DNA from: an uncultured Oscillibacter sp.
GTDB taxonomy: Bacteria > Bacillota > Clostridia > Oscillospirales > Oscillospiraceae
Direction of reading: 5' to 3'
Length of the DNA stretch: 5,054 nucleotides
NCBI GenBank assembly: GCA_937884915.1
Contig: CALAAN010000004.1
Coordinates: 1 to 5,054, forward strand
This document shows, piece after piece, positions 1 to 5,032 of this stretch; position 1 is the first letter of the stretch; the number at the start of each line of letters is the position of its first letter. Below the pieces are notes generated by a model. That model was not told the DNA's origin. It saw nothing but the letters and a program-made list of their open reading frames with translations, and ran no database searches. The position numbers were made by a program, and so were the translations under genes.

Positions 1-68
1 AGCCCAAGCTCCCGAAGGAGGACTCCCTGCCCCGCTTTGCCAAGCTCAAAAAGGTGCTGGCCAAGTAA
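1..68 (+). CDS. 3' end of an unidentified gene (C-terminal 21 residues)
   Basis: An open frame enters from the left edge (first full codon at 3) and ends at TAA 66-68. The visible 21 residues are rich in lysine, proline and leucine and end in RFAKLKKVLAK, a basic C-terminal tail. Codons are GC-rich in the third position (CTC, CCG, AAG, CTG, GCC), as in the neighbouring genes, which supports real coding. The stop is followed after 9 nt by the perfect terminator hairpin at 78-117, as expected for the end of a transcription unit. The gene converges with spoIVA. Too little is visible to name a family. Confidence 0.6.
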   Translation, partial: PKLPKEDSLPRFAKLKKVLAK

Positions 69-77
69 GATTTTAAG

Positions 78-117
78 TAAAAGAGGAACCGATTCTTTCG
101 AATCGGTTCCTCTTTTA
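78..117. terminator. Bidirectional intrinsic terminator between convergent genes
   Basis: This is a perfect 18-bp inverted repeat: arms 78-95 and 100-117 around the 4-nt loop TTTC at 96-99. The stem has a GC-containing core (GAGGAACCG paired with CGGTTCCTC) and an outer A/T segment, so a U-rich 3' side is produced on both strands (TTTTA after the core on +, TTTTACTTAAAA on -). It lies 9 nt after the stop of the left + strand gene and 25 nt after the stop of spoIVA, so it most likely ends both units. Confidence 0.93.
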
Positions 118-142
118 TCATTTTTAGTGAAGTGTTTTCACT

Positions 143-1624
143 TTACAGAATAATGCAGATCAGACCTCCGGTGCCTTCGTTGATGATGCGCTCAAGCGTC
201 TGACGCAGCTTTTGCCGCGCGTCGTCCGGCATGTGCTTGAGCTTTGCCTGCAAGTCTTCGTTGACGATCTCGTGGAAGCTGCGGCCGAAGATGTTCGACT
301 GCCAGATCTTCCTTGTGTCGCCCTCGAACTCCTGCAAGAGGTAGTTGACCATGTCTTCGCTCTGCTTTTCGTTGCCGACGATGGGCGAAACGGTCGTTTC
401 GATGTCGGCGCGGATGATGTGCAGGCTCGGCGCGCTCGCCTTGAGCCTCACACCGTAGCGCCCGCCCTGCTTCATGATCTCCGGCTCCTCCAAGTTCAGC
501 TCGTCGACCGTCGGCACAACGATGCCGTAGCCGCTTTCGCGTGCATCGGACACCGCCTGCGCCACCTTGTCGTACTCCGCCTTGACCGACGAGAGCTCGG
601 TGAGCAGACTCAAAAGATCGCCATCGTCCTTCACGTCAAAGCCCGACTGCTCGCTCAGCGTCCGGTAGAACAACGCGCGCGGGAGCTGCAATTCCGCCGC
701 GGCAACGCCCGTGCCGAGCTGAATGGACGTGATGCGCGCGCTGCTGACGCTCTCGCAGCCGCCGATGGCGCTGATCGCGCCCTGCACCTCGCGGATACAG
801 CGGAGTGTTCCCGTGTTCTCGCGGATGGCCTGATAGAGGCCGCTTTTGATCGGGTGATCGTCGGAAAGCGCCTCGACCCACGGCGGGATAAAGAGGTCGA
901 GCTCGCAGAGCGGGAACTCGTAGAGGATGGCTTTAAGGATCATCCCCACCGCGTTGTCGTCGAGCGTCAGGCAGTTGACCGGCAGGCACGTCACGCCATA
1001 CCGTGAAGCAATATCCCTTGCCATTGCCTGCACACGCTCGCTTTCCGGCTCGGTTGCGTTGAGCAAAACGAGGAAGGGCTTGCCGATCTCCTGCAATTCG
1101 CGGATGACGCGGCCTTCGGCCTCTATGTAGTCCTCGCGCGGGATGTCGGTGATGCTGCCGTCGGTCGTCACGACGACGCCGATGGTCGAATGCTCGCGGA
1201 TGACGCGCGTCGTGCCGAGCTCTGCCGCCTCGCTCATCGTCACCTCGTGGTCGAGCCACGGCGTCGAGACCATGCGCGGGCTCTCGCCCTCCATCTGCCC
1301 CGTCGCACCGGGGATCATGTAGCCCACGCAGTCGATGAGCCGGACCGAGCAGCTGCTGCCCTCGTCGAGCGCGATGTCCACGGCCTCTTCCGGCACGAAC
1401 TTCGGCTCCGCCGTCATCACCATGCGGCCGCTGCCGCTCTGCGGCAGCTCATCCTTGGCCCGCTCGCGGCGGTAGACGTTGTCGATGTTCGGAATGCCCT
1501 GCGTCTCCATGAAGCGTTTGATGAACGTCGACTTGCCCGCGCGTACGGGGCCGACGACGCCGATGTAAATGTCCCCCGCCGTGCGGGTCGAAATATCCTG
1601 ATAGATCTCCGTATTCATGCTCAT
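143..1624 (-). CDS. spoIVA: SpoIVA, stage IV sporulation protein A (spore coat basement-layer ATPase)
   Basis: SpoIVA is a mother-cell protein that binds and hydrolyses ATP and polymerises into the basement layer of the spore coat on the outer forespore membrane; it is also needed for cortex formation. The protein has 493 residues, against 492 recalled for B. subtilis, and is colinear throughout. A TRAFAC-type P-loop is at residues 25-33 (GPVRAGKST, Lys31). The sensor-threonine segment MTAEPKFVP is around Thr71, and the Walker B segment LIDCVGY has Asp98. The conserved block EHSTIGVVVTTDGSITDIPR is at 144-163. A GTPase NKxD motif is absent (LLNATEPE at 187-194), as in known SpoIVA, which uses ATP. 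The invariant C-terminus GTGGLICIIL is intact; in B. subtilis the C-terminal domain contacts SpoVM. The start at 1624 is chosen because GGAGG at 1633-1637 is 8 nt away; the Met at 1618 would be 14 nt away. It is the last gene of the cluster, 18 nt after sipL, and probably cotranscribed with it. Confidence 0.99.
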   Translation of the reverse strand: MSMNTEIYQDISTRTAGDIYIGVVGPVRAGKSTFIKRFMETQGIPNIDNVYRRERAKDELPQSGSGRMVMTAEPKFVPEEAVDIALDEGSSCSVRLIDCVGYMIPGATGQMEGESPRMVSTPWLDHEVTMSEAAELGTTRVIREHSTIGVVVTTDGSITDIPREDYIEAEGRVIRELQEIGKPFLVLLNATEPESERVQAMARDIASRYGVTCLPVNCLTLDDNAVGMILKAILYEFPLCELDLFIPPWVEALSDDHPIKSGLYQAIRENTGTLRCIREVQGAISAIGGCESVSSARITSIQLGTGVAAAELQLPRALFYRTLSEQSGFDVKDDGDLLSLLTELSSVKAEYDKVAQAVSDARESGYGIVVPTVDELNLEEPEIMKQGGRYGVRLKASAPSLHIIRADIETTVSPIVGNEKQSEDMVNYLLQEFEGDTRKIWQSNIFGRSFHEIVNEDLQAKLKHMPDDARQKLRQTLERIINEGTGGLICIIL

Positions 1625-1632
1625 ACCTTCTT

Positions 1633-1637
1633 CCTCC
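1633..1637 (-). promoter_or_regulatory. Shine-Dalgarno sequence of spoIVA
   Basis: GGAGG on the minus strand lies 8 nt before ATG 1624 inside the 18-nt sipL-spoIVA gap. Two in-frame ATG codons lie two codons apart (1624 and 1618); the spacing favours the first. Confidence 0.8.
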
Positions 1638-1642
1638 GTTCC

Positions 1643-3184
1643 TCAGCGCCTGCGCGGGATCAGGAGCAGCTTTCCGATCACCGCGGCGGATTCCTCCTTG
1701 AGCTCGTTGGCCGCAAGGATGGCCTCGACTGTCGTGTGGTACAGCTTGGCAATATCCCATAGCCGCTCGCCCTGCTTCATCGCGCGCAGCACGAGCGAGG
1801 GGACGTTCTCGTCCTTTTTCCTGCACTCCTCGGCCTCAAGCGACTGAAGGCACGGATAGCACGGCGTTTCCGCCACGCTGACGGCAAACGTCACGGGAAA
1901 GCGCAGCTCCACGCCATCCGCGCCGATGGACGCGGCGATCTCGCCTGCATAGACATCCTGCACCCGCGCCTGTCCGCTGGCCGGAAGGTCGGTCTCGAGC
2001 AGCACCTCGCTTCGCCGCTCGGAGAGCAGCGGCACGGCGTTCTCGTCGAGATACAGCACGCGCAGGTTTGCCGTCGCGCGCAGCGATGCGCTCTCTCCAC
2101 TGCCGCTCACGCCCGCGCTGCTGAAAATGACGTCGGTCGCCAGCACCGTCTGCACCTCAGCGCCGGTCTCGAGCTTTTCGCGCACGAGCTGCTCGCGCAG
2201 CACCAGCGCCGCGCTGTCGCACAGCTCGACCGTCTCCGTCTTCGCGGTCAGATCGTAGGCCGTGCTGTAAAGGTCCGCCACGCAGCAGACGCTTTTCACC
2301 TCGCGCACCGCCGCGAACGCGCTGATGTAAAGCCGCAGCGAAACGGCACGGTTATTGTCCGGCTCACTCTCGCTGCCGACGTGGATCTCCGCGCCTGTCA
2401 GGCGCAGCGACGCGCGCACCGCTGTCTCGCCCTCCTCTTCGGCAAGACCGTCGAGGATCTGTGAAAACGGCAGCTCGCTGCTCATCGAGGCAAGATTCCC
2501 GCTCTCGTCCAGGTAGATGGCGTCCAGCCTCGCGACGCCCTTGAGCACGATCTTGTTGCCGATCGACTTGCAGTCGGTCACGCGCAGCGCGCACTTTGTG
2601 CGCAAAAGCTCCTGAATGGGTTCCTTCGTACCCGAGAGCAGCACCTCGTCGGAAAACGTGAAATCCTTTTCCCGAATGGCGCGGATGATACCGATGTCCT
2701 TTTTCTCACACAGCGTTTCGATCTTGTAGGTCTCCTGCTCCTTCACACCGCTGCACACGCTCAGCGACGCGGGCACGTAGGGCGTGAGCGTCAGCTCCAC
2801 ATTCACGCGCGTGAACACCTTGCGCGGGTTGAGCATACGCACCTCACACGAGCAGAGCCGGCCGTCGAGGCAGCTGTCCGCGCTGCCGTTCAGCGCGCGC
2901 CCCTCGATCGTCTCGTCAAGCGGCAGCGTGTATTCAAACGACTTCATCCTCTGCGTGTCCTCGGCCACGTACAAAAGCGTCATGCGGACCGTGCCCGACA
3001 CCTGCGCTTTTCCGTCTGCGATCTCACGGCTGCGCAGGAAAAGGCACCCGCTCGCATCCACGATGCGGGCAATGTCCGGCAGGTAGTCCGGCACGATGGT
3101 CTCCGTTGTCTCCTCTCGGTTCTCGCTGAGCTGTGGTAACGCCTGATAACAGGCAAACTGCTCCTTTTTCAATTCCAGTTCCAT
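1643..3184 (-). CDS. sipL: SipL-type coat anchoring protein: three SPOCS/DUF3794-like repeats plus C-terminal LysM
   Basis: SipL is the C. difficile SpoIVA-interacting protein and the functional counterpart of SpoVID; it links the SpoIVA layer to the rest of the coat in the mother-cell cytoplasm. The protein has 513 residues with no signal peptide or membrane segment. The N-terminus has the SPOCS (DUF3794) signature VPDYLPDIARIVD at 31-43. Three related beta-rich units can be seen, each with a G-x-aliphatic...LY-x-(D/E)-E core: SGTVRMTLLYVAED (63-76), KGVARLDAIYLDES (215-228) and LRATANLRVLYLDEN (368-382), about 152 residues apart. A Cys- and charge-rich linker (441-462) leads to one LysM domain at about 466-510. 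Its Trp476 sits where I recall a LysM tryptophan needed for SpoIVA binding in C. difficile SipL. ATG 3184 is preceded by AAGGAG at 3195-3200. Lying directly before spoIVA, it encodes the partner of the next gene product. SpoVID itself is the alternative name; the domain layout fits SipL better. Confidence 0.95.
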   Translation of the reverse strand: MELELKKEQFACYQALPQLSENREETTETIVPDYLPDIARIVDASGCLFLRSREIADGKAQVSGTVRMTLLYVAEDTQRMKSFEYTLPLDETIEGRALNGSADSCLDGRLCSCEVRMLNPRKVFTRVNVELTLTPYVPASLSVCSGVKEQETYKIETLCEKKDIGIIRAIREKDFTFSDEVLLSGTKEPIQELLRTKCALRVTDCKSIGNKIVLKGVARLDAIYLDESGNLASMSSELPFSQILDGLAEEEGETAVRASLRLTGAEIHVGSESEPDNNRAVSLRLYISAFAAVREVKSVCCVADLYSTAYDLTAKTETVELCDSAALVLREQLVREKLETGAEVQTVLATDVIFSSAGVSGSGESASLRATANLRVLYLDENAVPLLSERRSEVLLETDLPASGQARVQDVYAGEIAASIGADGVELRFPVTFAVSVAETPCYPCLQSLEAEECRKKDENVPSLVLRAMKQGERLWDIAKLYHTTVEAILAANELKEESAAVIGKLLLIPRRR

Positions 3185-3194
3185 TGCAGTCCCT

Positions 3195-3200
3195 CTCCTT
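3195..3200 (-). promoter_or_regulatory. Shine-Dalgarno sequence of sipL
   Basis: AAGGAG (continuing as AGGG) on the minus strand lies 10 nt before ATG 3184. It is downstream of the predicted sigma-E promoter, so a transcript from that promoter would carry it. Confidence 0.75.
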
Positions 3201-3218
3201 CGGCTAAGTGGTTACTGC

Positions 3219-3247
3219 ACTCTATGCACTGTGGACGCGCGTTATGC
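3219..3247 (-). promoter_or_regulatory. Candidate sigma-E (mother-cell) promoter of sipL-spoIVA
   Basis: On the minus strand, GCATAAC (3247-3241) is followed by exactly 14 nt and then CATAGAGT (3226-3219). The B. subtilis sigma-E consensus as I recall it is KMATATT, 14-15 nt, CATACAMT. This gives 5 of 7 matches in the -35 including the core ATA, 6 of 8 in the -10 including CATA, and ideal spacing. The expected start near 3212 would leave a leader of about 28 nt carrying the sipL Shine-Dalgarno. The -35 overlaps the last codons and TAA of spoVM. SipL and SpoIVA are known sigma-E-regulon members in other spore formers, which supports the call. It is inferred from sequence alone. Confidence 0.55.
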
Positions 3248-3322
3248 TTCCTCTCTGACGCCAAATACGCGCCGCAGCAGCGACGAGAGGACCCTGGGTG
3301 ACTTCCAAACAACGATCTTCAT
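3242..3322 (-). CDS. spoVM: SpoVM, 26-residue amphipathic peptide that marks the forespore membrane
   Basis: This 26-codon gene begins with MKIVVWKSPR and ends with RRVFGVREEA, then TAA. B. subtilis SpoVM is also 26 residues, and an ungapped alignment from memory gives identity at Met1, Lys2, Lys7, Pro9, Leu12, Arg17 and Gly21, with conservative hydrophobic or basic residues between. Pro9 is the residue known to matter for SpoVM's unusual helix and membrane-curvature recognition. Residues 10-20 form an amphipathic helix: Val11, Leu12, Leu15, Leu16, Val19 and Phe20 on one face, Arg10, Ser13, Ser14, Arg17 and Arg18 on the other. SpoVM sits on the convex outer forespore membrane, recruits SpoIVA, and in B. 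subtilis also interacts with the FtsH protease. A perfect AGGAGG lies 8 nt before ATG 3322. It is flanked by sipL and the small membrane protein gene. The acidic end (REEA rather than FRKD) differs from B. subtilis. Confidence 0.88.
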   Translation of the reverse strand: MKIVVWKSPRVLSSLLRRVFGVREEA

Positions 3323-3330
3323 GCTTTTTC

Positions 3331-3336
3331 CCTCCT
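3331..3336 (-). promoter_or_regulatory. Shine-Dalgarno of spoVM overlapping the preceding stop codon
   Basis: AGGAGG on the minus strand is 8 nt before ATG 3322, and its first two bases are the last two of the TAG stop (3337-3335) of the 62-residue protein gene. The overlap suggests translational coupling between the two small genes and is the main evidence, with the homology, that the 26-codon frame is translated. Confidence 0.88.
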
Positions 3337-3523
3337 AAAATCTGCGCAAACAGCCGATGCCGCAAAAGATGAGAAGAAACGCGACCAGAAACATCAGCGC
3401 CCCCACCGGAAAAACAGCCGCGATGAAAATGCCGAGCCCCAGCGCCAGCGCACAAATGCCCACGCAGCGCCACGGGCCGAACGGCGGCGGTCCCGGCGGG
3501 CGCGGCGGCGGATTCGGAATCAT
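3335..3523 (-). CDS. Small proline-rich two-helix membrane protein, uncharacterised
   Basis: I do not recognise a family for this 62-residue protein. Residues 2-17 are strongly proline-rich (PNPPPRPPGPPPFGP), residues about 19-38 and 42-59 are two hydrophobic helices separated by a tight Pro-Val-Gly turn, and the end is basic (LRRF). By the positive-inside rule, Arg8/Arg19 and Arg60/Arg61 place both ends in the cytoplasm as a helical hairpin. Four cysteines (20, 24, 54, 58) form two CxxxC pairs, at the start of helix 1 and the end of helix 2, hence on the same membrane face. ATG 3523 follows a perfect AGGAGG (3532-3537) at 8 nt. It is the first gene of the unit, 12 nt before spoVM and tightly coupled to it. 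Context suggests a role at the forespore membrane during coat assembly, but that is guilt by association only. Confidence 0.8.
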   Translation of the reverse strand: MIPNPPPRPPGPPPFGPWRCVGICALALGLGIFIAAVFPVGALMFLVAFLLIFCGIGCLRRF

Positions 3524-3531
3524 GCTTTTCC

Positions 3532-3537
3532 CCTCCT
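3532..3537 (-). promoter_or_regulatory. Shine-Dalgarno of the small membrane protein gene
   Basis: AGGAGG on the minus strand is 8 nt before ATG 3523. Together with the spacer and start it is almost identical to the spoVM initiation region (16 of 17 bases, 3521-3537 against 3320-3336). Confidence 0.85.
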
Positions 3538-3638
3538 CTCCCGACGTTCGTCTGCTCCATTCTATACAAAAGCGGCCGCCGCGTTCCTGCTTTATCGTGA
3601 CAAAGCGTCGAACTTCGTCGCATTGTTCATTGTGATAC

Positions 3639-3669
3639 TTGACATTTTCTCATCTTCATGTAATATAAA
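3639..3669 (+). promoter_or_regulatory. Sigma-A-type promoter of the aminotransferase gene
   Basis: A perfect -35 TTGACA lies at 3639-3644. The -10 is either TAATAT at 3661-3666 (spacing 16, 4 of 6 matches) or TATAAA at 3664-3669 (spacing 19, 5 of 6 matches), in an AT-rich stretch. Transcription would begin near 3675, leaving a leader of roughly 65 nt before ATG 3742. No riboswitch-like structure or terminator is evident in that leader. Confidence 0.65.
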
Positions 3670-3741
3670 AGTAACTTCACTTTATCGCGGCTCTGCGAGC
3701 GTGTTCCGCACTGACCGCAACGGAAAGGACGGCACACACCC

Positions 3742-4905
3742 ATGCAGGAAATGAGCAGAAGAAACCAGCACTTTACCGACTCCGTCATTCGCAGAATGAC
3801 CCGAATCTCCAACGAATGCGGCGCGATCAACCTGGCGCAGGGCTTCCCCGATTTTGACCCGCCCAAGGAGATGATGGATCGCCTCGAGGTCGTGAGCCAC
3901 GAAGGCCCCCACCAGTACCCCATCACGATGGGCGCGCCGAATTTCCGCCAGGCCATCGCGCGCAAATGCGGCCACTTCATGGGCCGCACTATCGACCCTG
4001 AGACCGAGATCGTCGCGACCATCGGCTCGACCGAGGCGATGGTCGACACGCTCTTCGCCCTGACGAATCCGGGCGACCGCGTCGTGATGTTCTCCCCATT
4101 TTTCGAAAACTACCGCGCGCAGGTCATCATGGCCGACTGCGAGCCGGTCTTCGTCCCCCTGAACCCGCCGACGTTTTCCTTTGACCCGAACGTGCTTGAA
4201 GACGCGTTCCGCGGCGGCGCAAAGGCCATCATCATCTGCAACCCCTCGAACCCGAGCGGCAAGGTCTTCACCGAGGAAGAGCTCAAAACCATCGCCGACC
4301 TCTGCATCCGCTACGACGTTTACGCCATCATGGACGAGGTGTATGAGCACATCATCTACGACGGCCGCAAGCACGTCTACATGAACAGCATCCCCGGCAT
4401 GTGGGAGCGCACGGTCTCCTGCTCGTCGCTTTCCAAGACCTACTCTGTCACCGGCTGGCGCCTGGGCTATGCCATCGCGCCGGAGAACATCATGGCTCGC
4501 ATCCGCCAGTACCACGATTTCAACGCCGTCGGCTGCCCGTCCCCGCTGATGGAGGCCGCCGTCGTCGGCCTCAACATGCCGCTGAGCTATTACGATGAGT
4601 TTGGCGCGCACTATGCGCACATGAAGAAGATCTTTACCGAGGGCATGCGCGATATCGGCATTCCCTTCACCGATCCCGAGGGTACGTACTTCGTGCTGGC
4701 AGACATCTCCCCGTATCTCAAGAAGGGCCAGAGCGATGTCGACTTCTGCGAACAGCTGGCGAGAAAGGCCGGCGTCGGTGCCGTGCCGGGCAGCTCGTTC
4801 TTCAATGAGCCGATCAACAATATCGTGCGTCTGCACTTTGCGAAGAAGGATGAGACGCTGTACGCCGCGCTGGACCGTTTGTCCCATATCAAGGATATGA
4901 TGTGA
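3742..4905 (+). CDS. PLP-dependent aminotransferase, class I/II (aspartate aminotransferase superfamily)
   Basis: A cytosolic fold-type I transaminase that moves an amino group between an amino acid and a 2-oxo acid through pyridoxal phosphate. The 387 residues match the family's usual length. Visible motifs are INLAQGFPDFDPP (29-41), STEA (96-99), NPSNP with PLP-contacting Asn170, DEVYEH with Asp198 and Tyr201, SLSKTYSVTGWRLGY with Schiff-base Lys232 and Arg240, VPGSSFF (348-354) and the substrate-carboxylate arginine Arg363 in IVRLHFA. The QGFPDF and PGSSFF signatures resemble the kynurenine/methionine (YbdL-like) and aromatic aminotransferase branch, but substrate cannot be read from sequence. 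ATG 3742 is preceded by AAAGGA (3724-3729) at a long 12-nt spacing; ATG 3751 is possible but has a worse site. It is transcribed alone, divergent from the sporulation genes, and has no evident functional tie to them. Confidence 0.96.
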   Translation: MQEMSRRNQHFTDSVIRRMTRISNECGAINLAQGFPDFDPPKEMMDRLEVVSHEGPHQYPITMGAPNFRQAIARKCGHFMGRTIDPETEIVATIGSTEAMVDTLFALTNPGDRVVMFSPFFENYRAQVIMADCEPVFVPLNPPTFSFDPNVLEDAFRGGAKAIIICNPSNPSGKVFTEEELKTIADLCIRYDVYAIMDEVYEHIIYDGRKHVYMNSIPGMWERTVSCSSLSKTYSVTGWRLGYAIAPENIMARIRQYHDFNAVGCPSPLMEAAVVGLNMPLSYYDEFGAHYAHMKKIFTEGMRDIGIPFTDPEGTYFVLADISPYLKKGQSDVDFCEQLARKAGVGAVPGSSFFNEPINNIVRLHFAKKDETLYAALDRLSHIKDMM

Positions 4906-4907
4906 GT

Positions 4908-4924
4908 TTTCCGCACAGCGGAAA
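4908..4924. repeat. Short hairpin right after the aminotransferase stop codon
   Basis: A perfect 7-bp stem (TTTCCGC 4908-4914 with GCGGAAA 4918-4924) around the 3-nt loop ACA begins 2 nt after the TGA. No U-tract follows on +, so it is unlikely to be a complete terminator. It may protect the 3' end of the message, or it may be chance. Confidence 0.4.
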
Positions 4925-4950
4925 GAGAAAAGCAGCACCGCGGGTGCTGC
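4921..4950 (-). terminator. Intrinsic terminator for a minus-strand gene beyond the right edge
   Basis: A perfect 8-bp GC-rich stem (4932-4939 with 4943-4950) has a 3-nt loop (4940-4942). Read on the minus strand it is followed at once by TTTTCTCTTTC (4931-4921), a good U-tract. On the + strand the hairpin is followed by ACGAAATAAA, which is not terminator-like. The polarity suggests that a convergent minus-strand gene lies to the right of the window. Confidence 0.6.
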
Positions 4951-4957
4951 ACGAAAT

Positions 4958-4997
4958 AAAGGGGGCCATTCTCTCACGTGAGAGAATGGCCCCCTTT
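4958..4997. repeat. Perfect 40-bp palindrome, possible terminator or mobile repeat end
   Basis: Two uninterrupted 20-bp arms (4958-4977 and 4978-4997) meet at CAC|GTG with no spacer. The outer part is AAAGGGGGCC and its complement, the inner part ATTCTCTCAC and its complement. As RNA it would fold into a very stable hairpin, flanked by TTT on + and TTTATTT on -, so it could terminate transcription in either direction. Its length, perfection and setting beside further GC-rich hairpins also fit a dispersed extragenic repeat, which cannot be tested from one copy. Confidence 0.85.
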
Positions 4998-5013
4998 GAC
5001 CCCCAAGAGAACG

Positions 5014-5032
5014 CAAGGGGCCTTGCCCCTTG
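5014..5032. repeat. GC-rich hairpin flanked by a repeated TTGACCCC motif
   Basis: A perfect 8-bp stem (CAAGGGGC 5014-5021 with GCCCCTTG 5025-5032) has a 3-nt loop CTT. The octamer TTGACCCC occurs at the right border of the 40-bp palindrome (4996-5003) and again at the right border of this hairpin (5030-5037), as if both belong to one modular repeat unit extending to or past the window edge. No T-tract follows, so a terminator role is doubtful. No gene is visible between 4906 and 5054. Confidence 0.6.

Larger units (their letters stand above)
3524..3741. other. Divergent intergenic region between the sporulation cluster and the aminotransferase gene
   Basis: This 218-nt region must hold the promoters for both directions. 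The right half (about 3620-3680) is clearly AT-richer than the genes and carries the sigma-A-like promoter for the + strand gene. For the minus strand I see only a -10-like TATAGAAT (3566-3559) without a convincing -35. A 7-bp tandem repeat (CATTGTT, CATTGTG at 3621-3634) and an imperfect 15-bp palindrome (3606-3620) sit just upstream of the + promoter. No additional gene is apparent. Confidence 0.7.

Noticed and set aside
212..1006. Long + strand open frame (264 codons) opposite spoIVA
   Set aside because: It is antisense to an intact, highly conserved SpoIVA. The translation is rich in Arg, Ala, Val and Asp with no recognisable motif, as expected from the complement of GC-biased codons.
1616..1618. 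Alternative spoIVA start at the second ATG
   Set aside because: It would leave GGAGG 14 nt away, whereas ATG 1624 has the ideal 8-nt spacing. The difference is only two residues.
1190..1762. 190-codon + strand open frame spanning the spoIVA-sipL junction
   Set aside because: Its product is low-complexity Arg/His/Ala-rich and antisense to two well-supported genes.
3559..3590. Promoter for the first sporulation gene: TATAGAAT (3566-3559) with AGGAAC upstream
   Set aside because: The -10 resembles sigma-E or sigma-A boxes, but no ATA lies 14 nt upstream and TTGACA is absent. A sigma-H reading (AGGA...GAAT) has spacing of about 16, too long. The first gene therefore has no promoter that I can support.
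3222..3623. 133-codon minus-strand open frame covering spoVM and the small membrane protein gene in another frame
   Set aside because: No good ribosome binding site, no family features, and it overlaps two short genes that both have perfect AGGAGG at 8 nt. It also covers the sigma-E promoter candidate.
3357..3635. 92-codon + strand open frame opposite the small membrane protein
   Set aside because: Its glycine/proline stretch is the complement of the proline-rich tail of the minus-strand gene. It has no convincing start site and would run into the divergent promoter region.
4958..4997. CRISPR repeat or attachment site
   Set aside because: Only one copy of the palindrome is present, with no regularly spaced repeats and no integrase or cas gene in the window.
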